This document shows positions 11,401-25,000 of a stretch of 51,991 nt of DNA, piece after piece. Position 1 is the stretch's first letter, and each line of letters opens with the position of its first letter. Below the pieces are notes generated by a model, which saw only the letters and a program-made list of their open reading frames with translations, was not told the DNA's origin and ran no database searches. The translations under genes and the position numbers were made by a program. Source of the DNA: Mnemiopsis leidyi. Taxonomy: Eukaryota; Ctenophora; Tentaculata; Lobata; Bolinopsidae. The stretch covers positions 98,720-150,710 of the forward strand of contig JH155026.1 in the NCBI GenBank assembly GCA_000226015.1. Reading direction: 5' to 3'.

Positions 11401-14400
11401 GACCCAAAGACTGACGGCTTATCATGAAATAAAGGTTTGAAACATGTCTGTGAATACTTTGCAGAGCATGCTTTTTCTTAACAGTCGTTCCTGTGCCAAC
11501 TCCCACTGCGTTCTGTCTTAAACATGTACTCGTTCTTAAAATATTAAAGTGAATAACTCGATATCGCTTTGATACAAAAGTTTGCCACTCCTTGCTCCTT
11601 AGGAAGTTGGCGGTATAAAGAATTGCTAATGACGAACTATGTTGTGTGAGTTTGATCAAAGATCCTGATTCTGTCTTCACTGTTGTTTGATGTCCACCTC
11701 CAATATACTTAAAGAAGCCCATAAACCTAATATCCACAAGACTTACAGTGTTTTCAAAGTACGAGTGTGAGGTGTGCACATCTTCTTGGATAAATGACGT
11801 CTTTCCATGTCCCCAAATTCGTGTTGTGATGAACGAAGATAATTCTACGGATTGACCCTTCAAAGAAACAGCATTAAGATAAACCCCTGCTTCTTGCTTT
11901 TCATAACGTGTCTCACCCACAATTTTTAATCTCTGCTTTCTAAATAATCTGAATAAAAATCTTTGCATGGTCAATTTTGGCCTTGCTGAACCCTTCACAA
12001 ATATAACAGTGCTACGTGATATTTTGAGGATTTCCACTTTCTCCATATACGATTTTTTCCCTGCGAAGATACTGAGTTTGTGTTTGAGCTCATACTCAAA
12101 CATTGATACGATCATTTTTTCTTCAACTGACATGGCCATTTCCGTTATAAGAGCTGAAGTTAAGAATTTTTCCGTGAAAGATAACTTCCGGAAAAGTCTT
12201 TCGTGATCCTCAGTTGTACCTTGTTCGACAAAAATGTTCGTTTTCTTCGTTTCTGTAGAAATCATTTGAACTTCAGCAACTTTTAAGTAAGCGATGGTGC
12301 TATGTTTTCCTGAGACGTACCACTTGGCGTAGTCCAGAGATCTTGGCTGCACCGAACTTCTTTCCAAAAGCCATTTTATTGAATGCCTCACGATAACTCT
12401 ATGTCTGCTTTTGAACATCCATTCGTCGACAAATTTAAAATGAAATTCATTAATCTGAATTATTTCTAAGGAGAGCTTGTTTGATAAAAGGGCCATTCTG
12501 AAGGCCTTTAAACCGCCTCCATAATGCTTTATAATGAACCTATTTTGAAACTTGACAAAAAGTTTACCCACTGCAAAGGTTGATTTTGTGCTTACAAAGT
12601 TTGTTGACAAATTCACCCATCTTCTTCGGAAGAACCAGAGCCATTTCCGGTTTTTATCTGCAGTTGCAGTAGATATCTTTATTGTGTGCCTCTCTTGCAC
12701 TTTTCTTGATGTCATAAGCTGGGTAAACACGAATTCTTTTATGATTTGCCCAGAATCCTGATACATTTTCTTATGTTGTCCAATGTAAAGCCATGTCACC
12801 GTTCTTGCTAATTTATCATCTCTACCCATTCTGAATCTTGCTACGTTTAAGTTTTTCACAGAGGAAGAAATGGATGATATTCGCTTGAAAGATGTTTCAT
12901 ACCATAAGAGTTGATTTCTGTTCTGCAACGATGACGATTTTCTATCTTTAAATCGGACGTCATAAACGACAATGCTATAAAACTGCAGGACATTGTGTTT
13001 TCTCTCAGTTGCGAATGCAGAAAACAATAATATGTGTCTATACCAGAAATATTTTACTTTAAAGTCAGAATCATCTTTGGTCAATGAAACACTTGTTCGC
13101 CTTACTTGAAATATCTTCATTTTTCCGATAAAAAAGGTCGGAATCATGTACCAAGGTATTGCGAACGTGGATTCGTTTAGGAGAGGGACTTGTGGTTTTT
13201 GAGCAATATACCTACTCTTTGTGCTTGATTTAATTTCTTTGTTGGTTTTGGTCTGTGAATAGAAGTTTTTGAAAGTAAGATTGTATACATAATGAAAACT
13301 TGGTGGATCAAGAACATCATCGTCCAGCTTTATGAGTCCTTCTTTTGTGATTTTCAACATATCAAAATCTCCGTCATTTTGCTTCATAACATCCCGTTTG
13401 GAAGTTATTTTTCTAAACACCGCCATTATCATGACGTCGTTTTGTCTCAGAAAAGAGAATCTGTCGATGTAAAACGTTGACGGTTGCGAAAAACCGGGTA
13501 TGCGAACATACATTCCAAAATGCACTCGATAAGGATAGCTTATCTGTCCTGCAGAGATTATTAGTGAAGATTCTAATGTCTCAGGGTATGTGATATCGAA
13601 TAGACGCAATGTCGGGGCATCAAAAACTTCATCTTGAGCAATCAATTGCAATTTTATCTTCATGACAAAAATGCTGTTATGATTTAAATGAGAAGAAATT
13701 TGAATTGTTGTCGCTCTGCTATGGATTGTGAAAGTTCTGCAGTCAGATTCCGTATACAAACCAAATATGGATATGCCAAACATAATTACCGCATAGCCTG
13801 GTTTCGGAAGCGGTATTGTGTCCAAGAGTCTTTTAACTATTGAGGGCCTCATTTCAAGATATGCTTGTGTGGTTTGATAGTCTAAGCTTGCACTTGAAGC
13901 AAAAGTACCTCTTTGGTGTCGTCTTGATCTCCATGTCAATGTCGACATGTATGGGGTGATGTATTCTACAATAAATCCAGTGGAAATGGAGTACGTCGAA
14001 CAGGTTGCAATGGAAAATTGGAATGTTTGCACAAACAGAATATCATCTTTATGTCTTGTAAACAAAACTAATCGTGGTGTCATCGTGTTAATGGACTGTA
14101 GAGGCTTCATACTGATTAGGTTGTAAGACTGTCCCAACAAGGATGGAACAGCATTGTACCATTCGTGAAGCACGAAAAACGAGGTTGATGGAGAGTACCT
14201 TCTAGATAGAGTTCTGAAAGAATGTTGATTTACTTTATCAAATGTTATCCTTATTGGAGGTATCTGCAGGACTGTTATCTTAATGTGCACACATCCGTGG
14301 AACCACTCCAATGTTAGTGGAAATGTCAAAATGTCGGACTGAAGTTTCACGTCAATTTGCTGTGGCTGCCTTAAGAACGTCTCTAAATCCAATACTAACT

Positions 14401-17400
14401 CAGGATATGGACGAAAAGGTAGTCCAGTTTTAAATCTGAAGTTGAAGTAGAAAATGAATGGTCTAGGATCAATAACATCTCCTGTGAATCTCCAGATAAT
14501 AAAATAGTTTGGAGATGGAGCATACCAAAAGTATGGTCCATAGATTCCATGAATGCAAAATTCGTGATCGTGCATGTTTCGTTTCATAAGGCCCCTTTGT
14601 TGACTTATTGGGCAGTAGTTATGGTTTTCTTGCATGAGATTGTTTATCAGTATTCTATTGCATTCACCGCAAGTTATTGGATATGATGCAGCTTTCAGGA
14701 AAGCTTTGTGCTGTTTTACTTTTATATGTTGCTCCGACTGAACTCTTGTTGCATTTAATAACACCCCTGTTCCCTTTGCATTCCCTTTCTGGACACCGAT
14801 CATGATAATCTTGGTATGCTTTTTGTACCATGATCTCATGCGGACAAAAGAACTTTCACTCAATCGCATGCTGCTTACTATTAGAATAATAGTGTGGTTT
14901 GGAGTATAGCTGATAAAATGGGCATAGTTCATCGAAAGCGGTATTATTTGCTCTTTTATAAAAGCTGCAGTCTGGACCGTCATGTGCAGTGAAATGATAT
15001 TTCTTCTTGAGAAATGTGAATAGATCCTGTTTAGTTTAGTCCATCTTACAAGTGAGGAGAATCGATGTCTAACAGAGGTGTAAACAGTAAGGAGCGTCTT
15101 TTTCCCTTTCAGGGTATTATACCCGGATTTTCTTCTCTCCCACAATAAGTCTTCCAGTATTGAGTTAGGTTCTAATGCAAATGAACTCGTGTTAGAAATT
15201 TTCTTTGCGTGTTGAATTTTGCTTACAGTCAGTGCTGTAGTGACATCTTTTCTGAAAACGGTTAAAATGTGTTCCTTCGAGTTCAGTCGAGAAATCTTTC
15301 TGATGACTGAAACAGTGAATAATGTAACTTTCTTTCTATCTATCAGTATGGATTCGTTGTGAAACATAGCATTCGTAGACTTAGAAGCAACGAAGATAGT
15401 GCAGTGTGTTGTCACTTTGGAAAAGCCGCTGTCTTGATCACAGACTAAATGTGGAAGAACCATTGTAAGTAATTGCCCTTTTTTCAACCTTCGGATAGTT
15501 AACGAGGAGTGATAAAAACTGAATCCCTTATTTTTGACTGTTTCAATGATATATTTGGCGTGTTTCGATGTTGTTCCCGCCTTTGGAGATAAGATTAGAA
15601 GATTCATTTTTTGTTGTGTAAACTCAGTTTGGTAGAGGTTTAAAACCCATTCATGCAACAAATGTCCCTTGTAAGATCCCATCCATTTCAACCTGACTAC
15701 GATTTTAGATGCACTGACGGATTGATGCGTAGATATAGATGTCTTCTGTGATACTTTGACAATAGCTGGTTTGCCAAGCTCATATTTAGGTTTGTGTAAG
15801 TTTGGTCTTATCAAACTAAGCGACGTATAATAGACCCAGTAAAATGTTTTCACCCTGGAGAATTTTTCAATTGAGGGGACAGGGAAATGTACTGTATTAC
15901 CCGATGCTCCGAGAGAACTTATTTCTGTGACATAAGTAATTTCAGTGATGGCAAACACTGGTCTTAGTATGATATTTCTCCACGCATTGAGCTTCTGCCG
16001 TATTGACGAAAAGTGTGTCGCAACATGTAGCACATTGGTAAAATGTGTATATTCGTGAGTATGACGACGTGTAATTGGATTCTTCATTGCTTTCTGACTT
16101 GTGATAGTGTCCGTGTGCTGTCGTTCTGAAGACACCGTGGGATGGTACGTGACAACCTCGAGCAAAGAATATATCATGATTTCATGCCTTTTGGATGTCA
16201 CAGCCTTTTGCACATCTATTTGTGCTTTGAATACAGTAAATCTCTCGGATAAGGTTTTTTGAGGGAAGGGGTTGGCTGGAATCACAACAAAATTTTTAAG
16301 CCTGATTATTTTCAATGTAGAAAAGTCAACTTTCGTGGCCACATTTTTGTACCAGCTATCAAGAGCTCTCGATAAGAGTGCATCAATTTCCGCTTTCGCT
16401 ACTTTAAAGATGGACGGCCGCGGTATCTTCTTGTCGGTCTTTAATGCTTGAATGATCCCATGCATTTCAGTAATACGATACGATGTTATCAAGACATTGG
16501 AATCAAATTGGATGCCGTGCCTAGTTAAAGCGACCATTGGAGAGTGCAATTCTTTTGATTGCTCGACACAAATAGTATGATAGAGCTTTATCATCGAGTT
16601 GTGTGTCAGGTATATGACCTTGTGTTTAGCTGATTTTCTGTACTTGATGGTCATTTCACCCTGTATTAGAAAGTTAACACCAAGCTGCCATGAATTACGA
16701 TAGATCCGGCGACAATTCGAAAGTTCATTTAATTTCACCTTAAACATATCCTTTTGCATATCAGCAACACATATCGGTTTATATACTATCAGCAACCCCT
16801 TAAGGTCTGAATTTGACACCTGCTTGGTAGTTATCGAATCTATTGCAATGAAAGATAGTGCCGTCCATCTACCCACTGACTCTACTGAGAAAGAGTGTGA
16901 TTTACTATCCAAAGACTTTACGGCATCAATTTTAGGTAAATAGTAGCGGATAGCTAGGATGATACCAGGCAAGTTAAAATGTTTAGATACTTTGTCCGTA
17001 GCAAAGGTTGAGTGATTTACCATGCTCAACTCACACTTGGTAAGTGGTAAAAGTGATGAAGGATTCCCCCTTTTTCCGAAGAAACCAAGGATCATAGAAT
17101 GATGATAAACCTCGACCAAAGGTGGACTGGTGTTCAAAGATGCAAGAAACTTTCCATTTTCTTTAGAAGTCACCAAAATAAGTTTTGGTGTAGCATAGGA
17201 GATATGTAGAAGAGTATGGTCAGGTATTTGTAACCCATCCCTCGTCGTTGAAATCGTAAAGGCTACTCTAAGTAGAGTCATGGTACCATAACATGTATTT
17301 CTGAATCGTTTACAAAGATTGTGTGACTTAACGTATTCTAAAGTGGCGGGGTGTTTAAAAGCAACCCATTGCAGCACTAAGATACCCTTTGCTAAAAACA

Positions 17401-18458
17401 AGGTACCCTCGTTTGTGACACTTGTTCGTACATGGGATACTAGAAAGACTGTCTTAGCTAAAGGAAGTTGCGAATCGTTCCTAAAAGATCTCACTAGTTC
17501 GGTGTTCGGTTGTTGCTGTTTGACAATGCCATATGCCCTAAATACAATGTTTCTTTCCGTTGTTGGTATTGGAATGACCAACGAGACTTCCCTTATAAAT
17601 ACCATGTAGGATGCTGCTACTCTCTTTAAACCAATCAGTAGACCAAAGGATCGGTAAAATCCACGGTGAATAATCTTACCAGTTACGCTTACAGTTGAAC
17701 ATTGCAGCGGCGCTAAAAGTAGCTTTGCGTATGAACCCTGAGCCAAAAGATGATCATAAGCAGGTTTTGTGATAGAAATTGAAGTATGTTTTGTAGTGAG
17801 CACAAAATGTGGCGGCTTTTCAAGAACTTCAACTAAGCCATCAGCTTTCTGGACAGTTTTATCATGATCATTGCTACTTTGCACCGAGAAGGAAAGGGGA
17901 GTATCAGCATGGACACGAACAGGCCCATCTCTCTCAGGACTATTGGGCTTCTTTTCAATTAGCTTAATATCCAATGGAGTATCTGAGAAATCGACGGGTT
18001 GATGTGATGCATGAGATTTATTCTCAATAGAATCGTTTTCGAATTTTAGAAGAGTGTCTGTTGGAGTTTTAAGTGATCTGACTGCTTTATATGTAGTATC
18101 AACCTGAAGAAATGACATGTTAAAGTCGAACCGTCGAAGGTTTATAGAAAATAAGGTAGCATTGAGTTTACTGTTTTATCTATAGACATACAATTTTATG
18201 TTGGTACATTGACTTTGTATTAAGAAGTTAGTGCTTACATCTTCATACAGAAGCTTTGTATTGGATCTTCCGCCACATTCAATCACCACTATCAACCTGA
18301 AAGCATCAATTCATTCAAATTGTTTCAGCAGAACTATAGAGGCGAGAATAATTTCATGATTGTCCTCCTCAAAAAATGTCACTGAGCAATTAAGCTAATG
18401 AGATGATAAAAGGAAGAAGAGATAGTATAAATACTCACAACAGAAAACAGATTTTCAT
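8477..18458 (-). CDS. Giant secreted repeat protein 2 (about 3,234 aa)
   Basis: Three coding exons on the minus strand: 18458-18439, 18296-18239 and 18103-8477. Donors are GTGAGT and GTAAGC and both acceptors end in TTCAG-type sites. Phases match (20 nt, then 58 nt, then 9,627 nt). The splice creates the N terminus MKICFLLLIVVIECGG, a textbook signal peptide that no single exon encodes, which strongly supports the model. The rest is one uninterrupted 9.6-kb exon. The mature protein is rich in K, R, H, S, T, F, I and V, with alternating hydrophobic/polar strand-like stretches and few cysteines. Near residue 1,150 a cysteine cluster (CGEC) is followed by CIHGIYGPYFWYAPSPN. This central module is shared with the neighbouring giant at 19099-31874. 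The C-terminal 100 residues are less basic. No known domain was recognised and no transmembrane segment is obvious. Likely an extracellular structural or coat protein; function is inferred only. An ATG at 18118 lies inside the intron/acceptor and is not the preferred start. Confidence 0.85.
14430..14680 (-). other. Central Cys/aromatic module of giant protein 2
   Basis: Encodes, in order, CGEC, NYCPISQQ, a basic spacer, EFCIHGIYGPYFWYAPSPN and FIIW. Then comes a stretch dense in Phe, Tyr and Pro. The same order and spacing of Cys, NYCP/NFCP, CIHGxxGPYxW, PN(Y/F)FI(I/V)W occurs at 26060-26400. It is the most conserved block between the two giants and one of their few cysteine clusters. Confidence 0.75.
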
Positions 18459-19098
18459 TCATCCGTTCACCTGGTACTGATCGGTGATTACATCCTAAAA
18501 TATTCCTGGTATAACAATTCCTATAATCACAGAGCAATCAATGTGTTTAGTATGTTTTTCAATTCATATGTAAACTGCCTGTTCTGATGTACTATGGTAA
18601 TTAGCAAGAAATTAATACTTTATTTCACTGATATTTCGTTTCACTGACAGTTCTTTTAACTTAAAAACAAACAAGCGTGATTTAGTGACAAAGAAAAATA
18701 ATTACCTCTGATATTGAGAGCAAATTTGTCTTATTTTATATCTTATTCAAAGCAATCAAAAAGCAATCTGGTGAAAAAAGTGAATGTAAAAACATTACAG
18801 ACTGAATCATGAATAATACTGCCAATCTCTGTGCAACAAATCGTGTTTATAGCCTGAACAGATATGAGCTAAATGAAATTCTCAATACAAAATTGACCAG
18901 AAAATTGGCAACACTAAAAAAAGCATCGAGAAGGCGTATCCCCTATTCAGGTGTCTGAGCTGCAGGGGCCGGCTTCAGAAAATTATATTTTTGAGTCCTG
19001 CTCAAAGATTTGCCAAACTCTAATTTAATATTCTGAATACCATACAAAACATAGATCTTTAAGAAAAGGTAACAAATCTACTCTTAAGCCAACAATAA
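18459..19098. other. Spacer between the two giant genes
   Basis: About 640 bases, AT-rich. It must contain the 3' UTR of the upstream giant (stop at 19099) and the promoter and 5' UTR of the downstream giant. An ATTAAA on the minus strand sits near 19024-19029. No convincing TATA box or other gene seen. The short spacing suits a tandem duplication. Confidence 0.55.
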
Positions 19099-22000
19099 TT
19101 AAACTTTGACGCTTTTTCTAGAATACAAAGGCAGCATTGTACGGACGGCCTCAGCATATGAGGCAGTTGCTTTTAACCACTCATCACAACGTTCAATTTG
19201 ATCTTTGATGACGTAGTTGATGGGGGGCTGATCCGGAGTTTTGGAGATAAATGTATGTGTCTTGAATGTTCTATCGGTATGACCATCAAGCATGATCAAT
19301 GTGCCGCTAACTTCAACTGTAACATAGATTGCTGGGTCACCAGATATTTCGTATTTTAACATTGATTCTTCATCGTTTATGACAAGTTTTCTAGAAAACA
19401 GTTTCGACAAGGCTTGATTACACGTTCCAACTAAGACCACGAAGTTGCCATTGCTAATCTGGGATTTAATTAAGAGGTTTCTTGATGTAGAGGGTAGACC
19501 ACCTTTTGTCACCTGATCTGTTGTGCTAGTGTATGAAACACTAGAACTACTGGAAGACAAGTACTTCATTTTTATACTTGGTTCAATGACTACCGTGCAT
19601 AGCCCAACAAAATATTTTTCCTTACCCACGGCAATGACCATTGTTTTTCTTCTCGAAGTATGGTGACCTTTTTCACCTGCAACAATCCTTCTTTTTGCTG
19701 GTCTCATATATTGTGACACGTGAATTATTCCTGATGATGCTCTCACGAACCCATTGACTTTTTTAAGATCACGTGCTCTATAGGCATGAAATGCCGTAGG
19801 AAGTTTTCTTGTTCGAGAATGAGGAACAATTCTTGCTGCTTGGTTTGTTGTAGCAATGTAGGAAACGCTTGAACTGCGGGCAGACATATGCCTCATTTGC
19901 ACACTTAGTTCAATGACTACTGTGCATTGATTGATGAAAATGACATCTTCTTTCCCAGTGATGATTATTTTAATCCCTTTTGAAGCACGATGAATTTTTT
20001 CGCTGACACCAAGCCTTCTTTTGGCATGTCTCATATATTGTGGCATGTGGATAACTCTTGAAGATTCTCTCACGATACCAGTGACTATCAATCGATGTGC
20101 TTTGACTCCCCTAAGTGTATCTACTTTGGTTATCCTGGTTGTCGTCTTCCTATGTTTGTTCTTTCCTATTAAACACTTGCTTGTAAGATAAGCATTCGAT
20201 GAAAGTTTTACGACTTTCTCAGAACCAGCTTTCATTTGAGTGATAATACTGAAATCTGCTATTAATTTCACGGATGAAGAATGAATCGAATTGGACTCGC
20301 CCTTCTCGACAGCTGCTTTTAACCTTCCTGTGTTTGTCAGAAGCATATTTAAAATGCGATTCGTTCCTCCTTTCGCATTACTTGAGTGTAACACTCTTTT
20401 GAAAGAACTCTTTCCTTGAGTCCACAGGTTTCCAAATAAAAATATCTGGTTCCTTTTCTTCATCCTCGCATTAAGATAAGTTCCAAAAGATGTTACTAAG
20501 TAGGACGTTATGAACACAGGATTTGATGGGTGTAACCAACACAAATCTGACTCAACATGGAAACTGAAAGAAGCATATTTCAAGAACATAGTAATTCTGT
20601 GTTTTCGAATTGAAATAGCCGATGCTGAGACTCTTCTGGCTGCTTCCACGAGACGCCGAACAATGTCATATGATGCTCCATGGTATTGATGATCGGAAAG
20701 GAACTTTACACCGAGGGCAGATTGTACCATGTGCTGTTTCAGAAATTCTATTGATTCGGGACGAGTCTTTTTGTCGTATGACACAAGTTGAGTGTAGAGA
20801 ATCTTTATTGAAATCAGTAGACGAAGAGATGCAATTCGGCTATGCTTAGCTTTCGTTAAAACGACGACACCTTTCAAATATTTTTCAGATGAGACAACCT
20901 CCGATGGAATCTTCATCTCCAGATTTAAATGTGTTGAAATGGATGTACCCTTATTAAGGATGGAACGTTTTTTCTTTGTCAAATCCTGTTTTTCAAGTTG
21001 ATGGATAATAATGACTTTTGAGGATCGTGAAATAAGGGTTCTTGAAGTAAATGCTTTGATTTTCCTTCTTATCAAGCTAAATTTTGTTTCTGTCACGGCA
21101 TCAACTAGACGAATTTCGAAAATGAGAAAATTCTTGATGATGTTGCCGCTGTCACATAAACGAGAAACAATGTCCAAGGATTTAGTGAATGTTACCACGT
21201 TTACAACAATTCTAGATTGTGAATTGGGTTCAATGAATCCTTTAGTACCTTTTTCTTGGAAGAGAGCAATTTTGTTTTGATTAAATCTATTGACAGTTTT
21301 TCCTCCTATATGGAATTTTCGTTGTACATGTCCAAATTCCTTTTGATGATAAGTTCTCAACACAATCTGCACATGAAATTTCACAAAACTTGTATGAAAA
21401 TATTGGTTAAGCAATACCCCACAATATTTGTATTTAAAAGTCATCTCGACACTAGACTTGGTGTAAGAAATCCTTCCAAAGGATTTAATCATGTTTGTTT
21501 TTGGAACAACATTGCTTTTAGGTCCGTTCAAAATTGAAGTAAATAAAAGACTTTTCAGGAGATGTTGTTGTAGTTCCATAGTATTTTCTGAGGCATGCTT
21601 TGTGATTCCATAAAAGACATGTCTAAACGAAGGAACATTTTGAACTTGTTGACTTAGAGAAACTCTGATGATCACCAGTTGCTTGAAACTGACGTGAGAC
21701 TCTATGAAGATGTTTTCTTTCATCCAGCTGCTAATAAATTTTAGTTTTATTTCATGCAGATGTTTTAGATAAGAGCACACTTTTGTTAACGATGCATCTT
21801 GTGCAAGTGATATTAAACTTTGCACATCCTTCTTGACTGCTTCGCTGCGTCTGATAGGTTGCACCTCATATTGTCTTTGAGAAATTTGAACATCTGATAC
21901 ATAACTTTGTTCTCTTGTAAGCAGTATCAAAGAGTGTTGAGTCGATGTTTTGTTATAAGTATGGAGCTTAATTTTAACTCCTTTACTTAAAAATGACAGC

Positions 22001-25000
22001 CCCTTGTAGTAGATCAATTCTATAAACGCAACATACGTAACTATCTTAGCAGGACGGTCACAAGTTTTGAACAGTACTGCTGGATTTGCAATGCGTGTTT
22101 TTCTTACAACATGTGACAAGGTAGCCTGTTGTTGATATGCTTTGGTCGAGTGTATTCGCTGGTGAATACCTTTCCAAATCAATGCATATGAATTTGTTGA
22201 AGCATTTTCGTAAATGTTCGCTACTATGTATTTTATAGAGTGCTTCTTCTGGTGTATGTAGCCCTGGTTAAACTGAATATTTTCCAGCTCCTTCACATGG
22301 GTTGTAGTGTAAGCGTAACCATTCATCCAAACGCTCCTTGAAATAAGCTTCAAATGTCTGTCATTAAGGCTTCTGATATGGTATCTAAAGAAATATTGAA
22401 GAGCAATTTGAGCATGTTTCTTTACAGCAACGCAATGGTGTTGGAGAAAACGTGAAACCCTGTTAGTATGAAACTGTCTTTCTACTTTATCGAAAGTGAA
22501 AGAAACAAAATTGACCCTATGCTCTGTGTTCAAGGAGATGATATGTCGATTGTTCCCATTGTGGTTGGTCCGTATTATCCTCTCCTCTGTTTCCGCAACG
22601 ACATACACACTGACAGTATTTCTATTTAGTCCGATGATGAATAATTTCATTCTTTCTGCTATCCTGTGGCACTCCTTTCTATGGGCAAAAACCGACAGCA
22701 ATTTTCGTCCCCTAGAGGCAGATAGGATTGTTGCATGAAACCCAAATTTGCTTGCCCAATGTGTTTGTCCATTCAGAATTTCCAAAGACAAAGCATTGGA
22801 ATCGATGGAACTTTTATGAACCCTCCTCCCGAACAAAAAGGCAAACACATGCTGCTCTTTTATTACACGATAAAGGCTGAACTGAATCCTTTCGTACTCA
22901 GTTATGTAAATCATGGTTTGTCCATAACAATTTCTCAAAACTAAACCCGTCAAAAGTTTAAGATGACTGTCTTTCAAACGATAGGTGTTGTGTAACACAG
23001 CATAACGTTTGGTATGATGAATAAATTCATATATGTGCTCATGCTTCCTCAACACTTTCACAACATATGTTTGTGCTTTCGTTAGGATTGAATTCTTGTA
23101 ATATTTGTCTTGATTTACATTTGAGAAAGCAACCTCAAGAGTCATTAATTTGTGGCTATGTTCTACATTGTGATTGGTTCGTATTATCCTCTTCTCTGTT
23201 TCTGCAACGACATACTCACTGACAGTATTTCTATTTCGTCTGATGATGAATAATTTCATTCTTTCTGCTATCCTGTGGCACTCTTTTCCATGGGCAAAAA
23301 CTGACAGCAATTTTCGTCCTCTAGAGGCAGATAGGATTGTTGCATGAAACCTAAATTTGCTTGCCCAATGTGTTTGTCCATTCAGAATTTCCAAAGACAA
23401 AGCATTGGAATCGATGGAACTTCTATGAACGCTCCTCCCGAACCAAAAGACAAACACATGCTGCTCTTTTATTACACGATAAAGGCTGAACTGAATCCTT
23501 TCGTACTCAGTTATGTAAATCATGGTTTGTGCATAACAATTTCTCAAAACTAAACCCATCAAAAGTTTAAGATGACTGTCTTTAAAACGATGGGAGTTGT
23601 GTAACACAGCATAACGTTTGGTATGATGAATAAATTCATTTATGTGCTCATGCTTCCTCAACACTTTCACAACATATGTTTGTGCTTTCGTTAGGATTGA
23701 ATTCTTGTAAAATTTGCCTTGTTTTACATTTGAAAAAGCAACCTCAAGAATCAACAATTTGTGGCTATGTTCTACGACTGTCTGTGTCCGCAGCTGCACT
23801 TGCGTCACTTCGCGCACTTCTCCATAGTTTGTCAGTCTGAACTTATGCCTGAAAATTGCCATAAGCAATTTATGGTAATGTTTGAAGGAATTATCACCGT
23901 ACGATTGATATTCTGCTGCCGCTGTGTTGGAAATAGACTTTAAAATAGACTCCCTTTTTGTGGCTTGCTTTGTCCAAAATGTTTGATGATAATTTGAAAT
24001 ATCGATTGATCGACTGTACCCGAAGAAAACCTTAATGACTGACTGATTGGTCTGTTGAATAAAGCTATGTGCACTTCCAATCAAGTGATGAGATTTGATG
24101 AGCCTCTTCTCTACTGAGGTCAATATGAAGTGAGTGACTTGATCCACTCTGACTTTGAAAACACTTATGTATCGGTCGTGGATGTGTTTAGCTTTCCCGC
24201 CGAATACACTCACGTGAATTTGTTTGATGTGTTTGCCAACTAATATGTGTATGACTTTTAGTTGTTTTCTTAAAACGGCGGTGGTTCTCTGAAGCAATGA
24301 TGGAGCTGTTGATGTTTGCAAATATTGAAAATCTTCTCTGTTCGTTGCAAATGACGTGAAGCGTTTGCTATGCTTTGCTTCGTAATTGAAATCGGTTATA
24401 ACCATGTGAACCTCACCTTTGTAAAGAACCACGTCCAACGCTATGTTTGTGCTTGACAATATCACTACGTTCTGTGCCTTTTGGGTTGCTGTGTAGCGTA
24501 CATCACTAAACCGATTGGTATGCAAAATTCTACCAATATCTTTAGAGTTTAACAAAAGTCTTCCAATCGCTCTTCCTTTTGCCAAAAAGCTTTCTATCTC
24601 TTTCACACTCATTTTGTGCTCCCACTTGTATGTTGTAATCAAACGCCGCTGACGATGCCAGTGATATTGCCATATGCCATGTTCTTTCAGGACAAGGAAA
24701 TCTAATTCAAAGCGGACACTTTCTCTCTCAGTCAGCAAAAAATCACCCTTGTCCCAGTTAACAATTGAGATCGTGTTTATCATCTTAAGGTGGACTTTGT
24801 CAAAGATTCTGTCAATGTGAACTATTTTAGGTCTGTAAACCTCAAAACTTATTACTTGCAAGAGTTTCTTGCGAGTTAGTTTCTTTTTGAAGCTCGTCAA
24901 AGATAGTTCCTCGGTTATCTTTTCAAAGTAGAAATCCTTTTCATGATGATTTTGAGTCATTGTGATTGTATCAAACAAGTGCTGATCTCTGTTTTTAGAT

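Noticed and set aside
22735-23553. Pair of nearly identical plus-strand small proteins
   Set aside because: They are antisense shadows of the 609-bp duplication inside giant gene 1; their identity comes from the duplication, not from coding.
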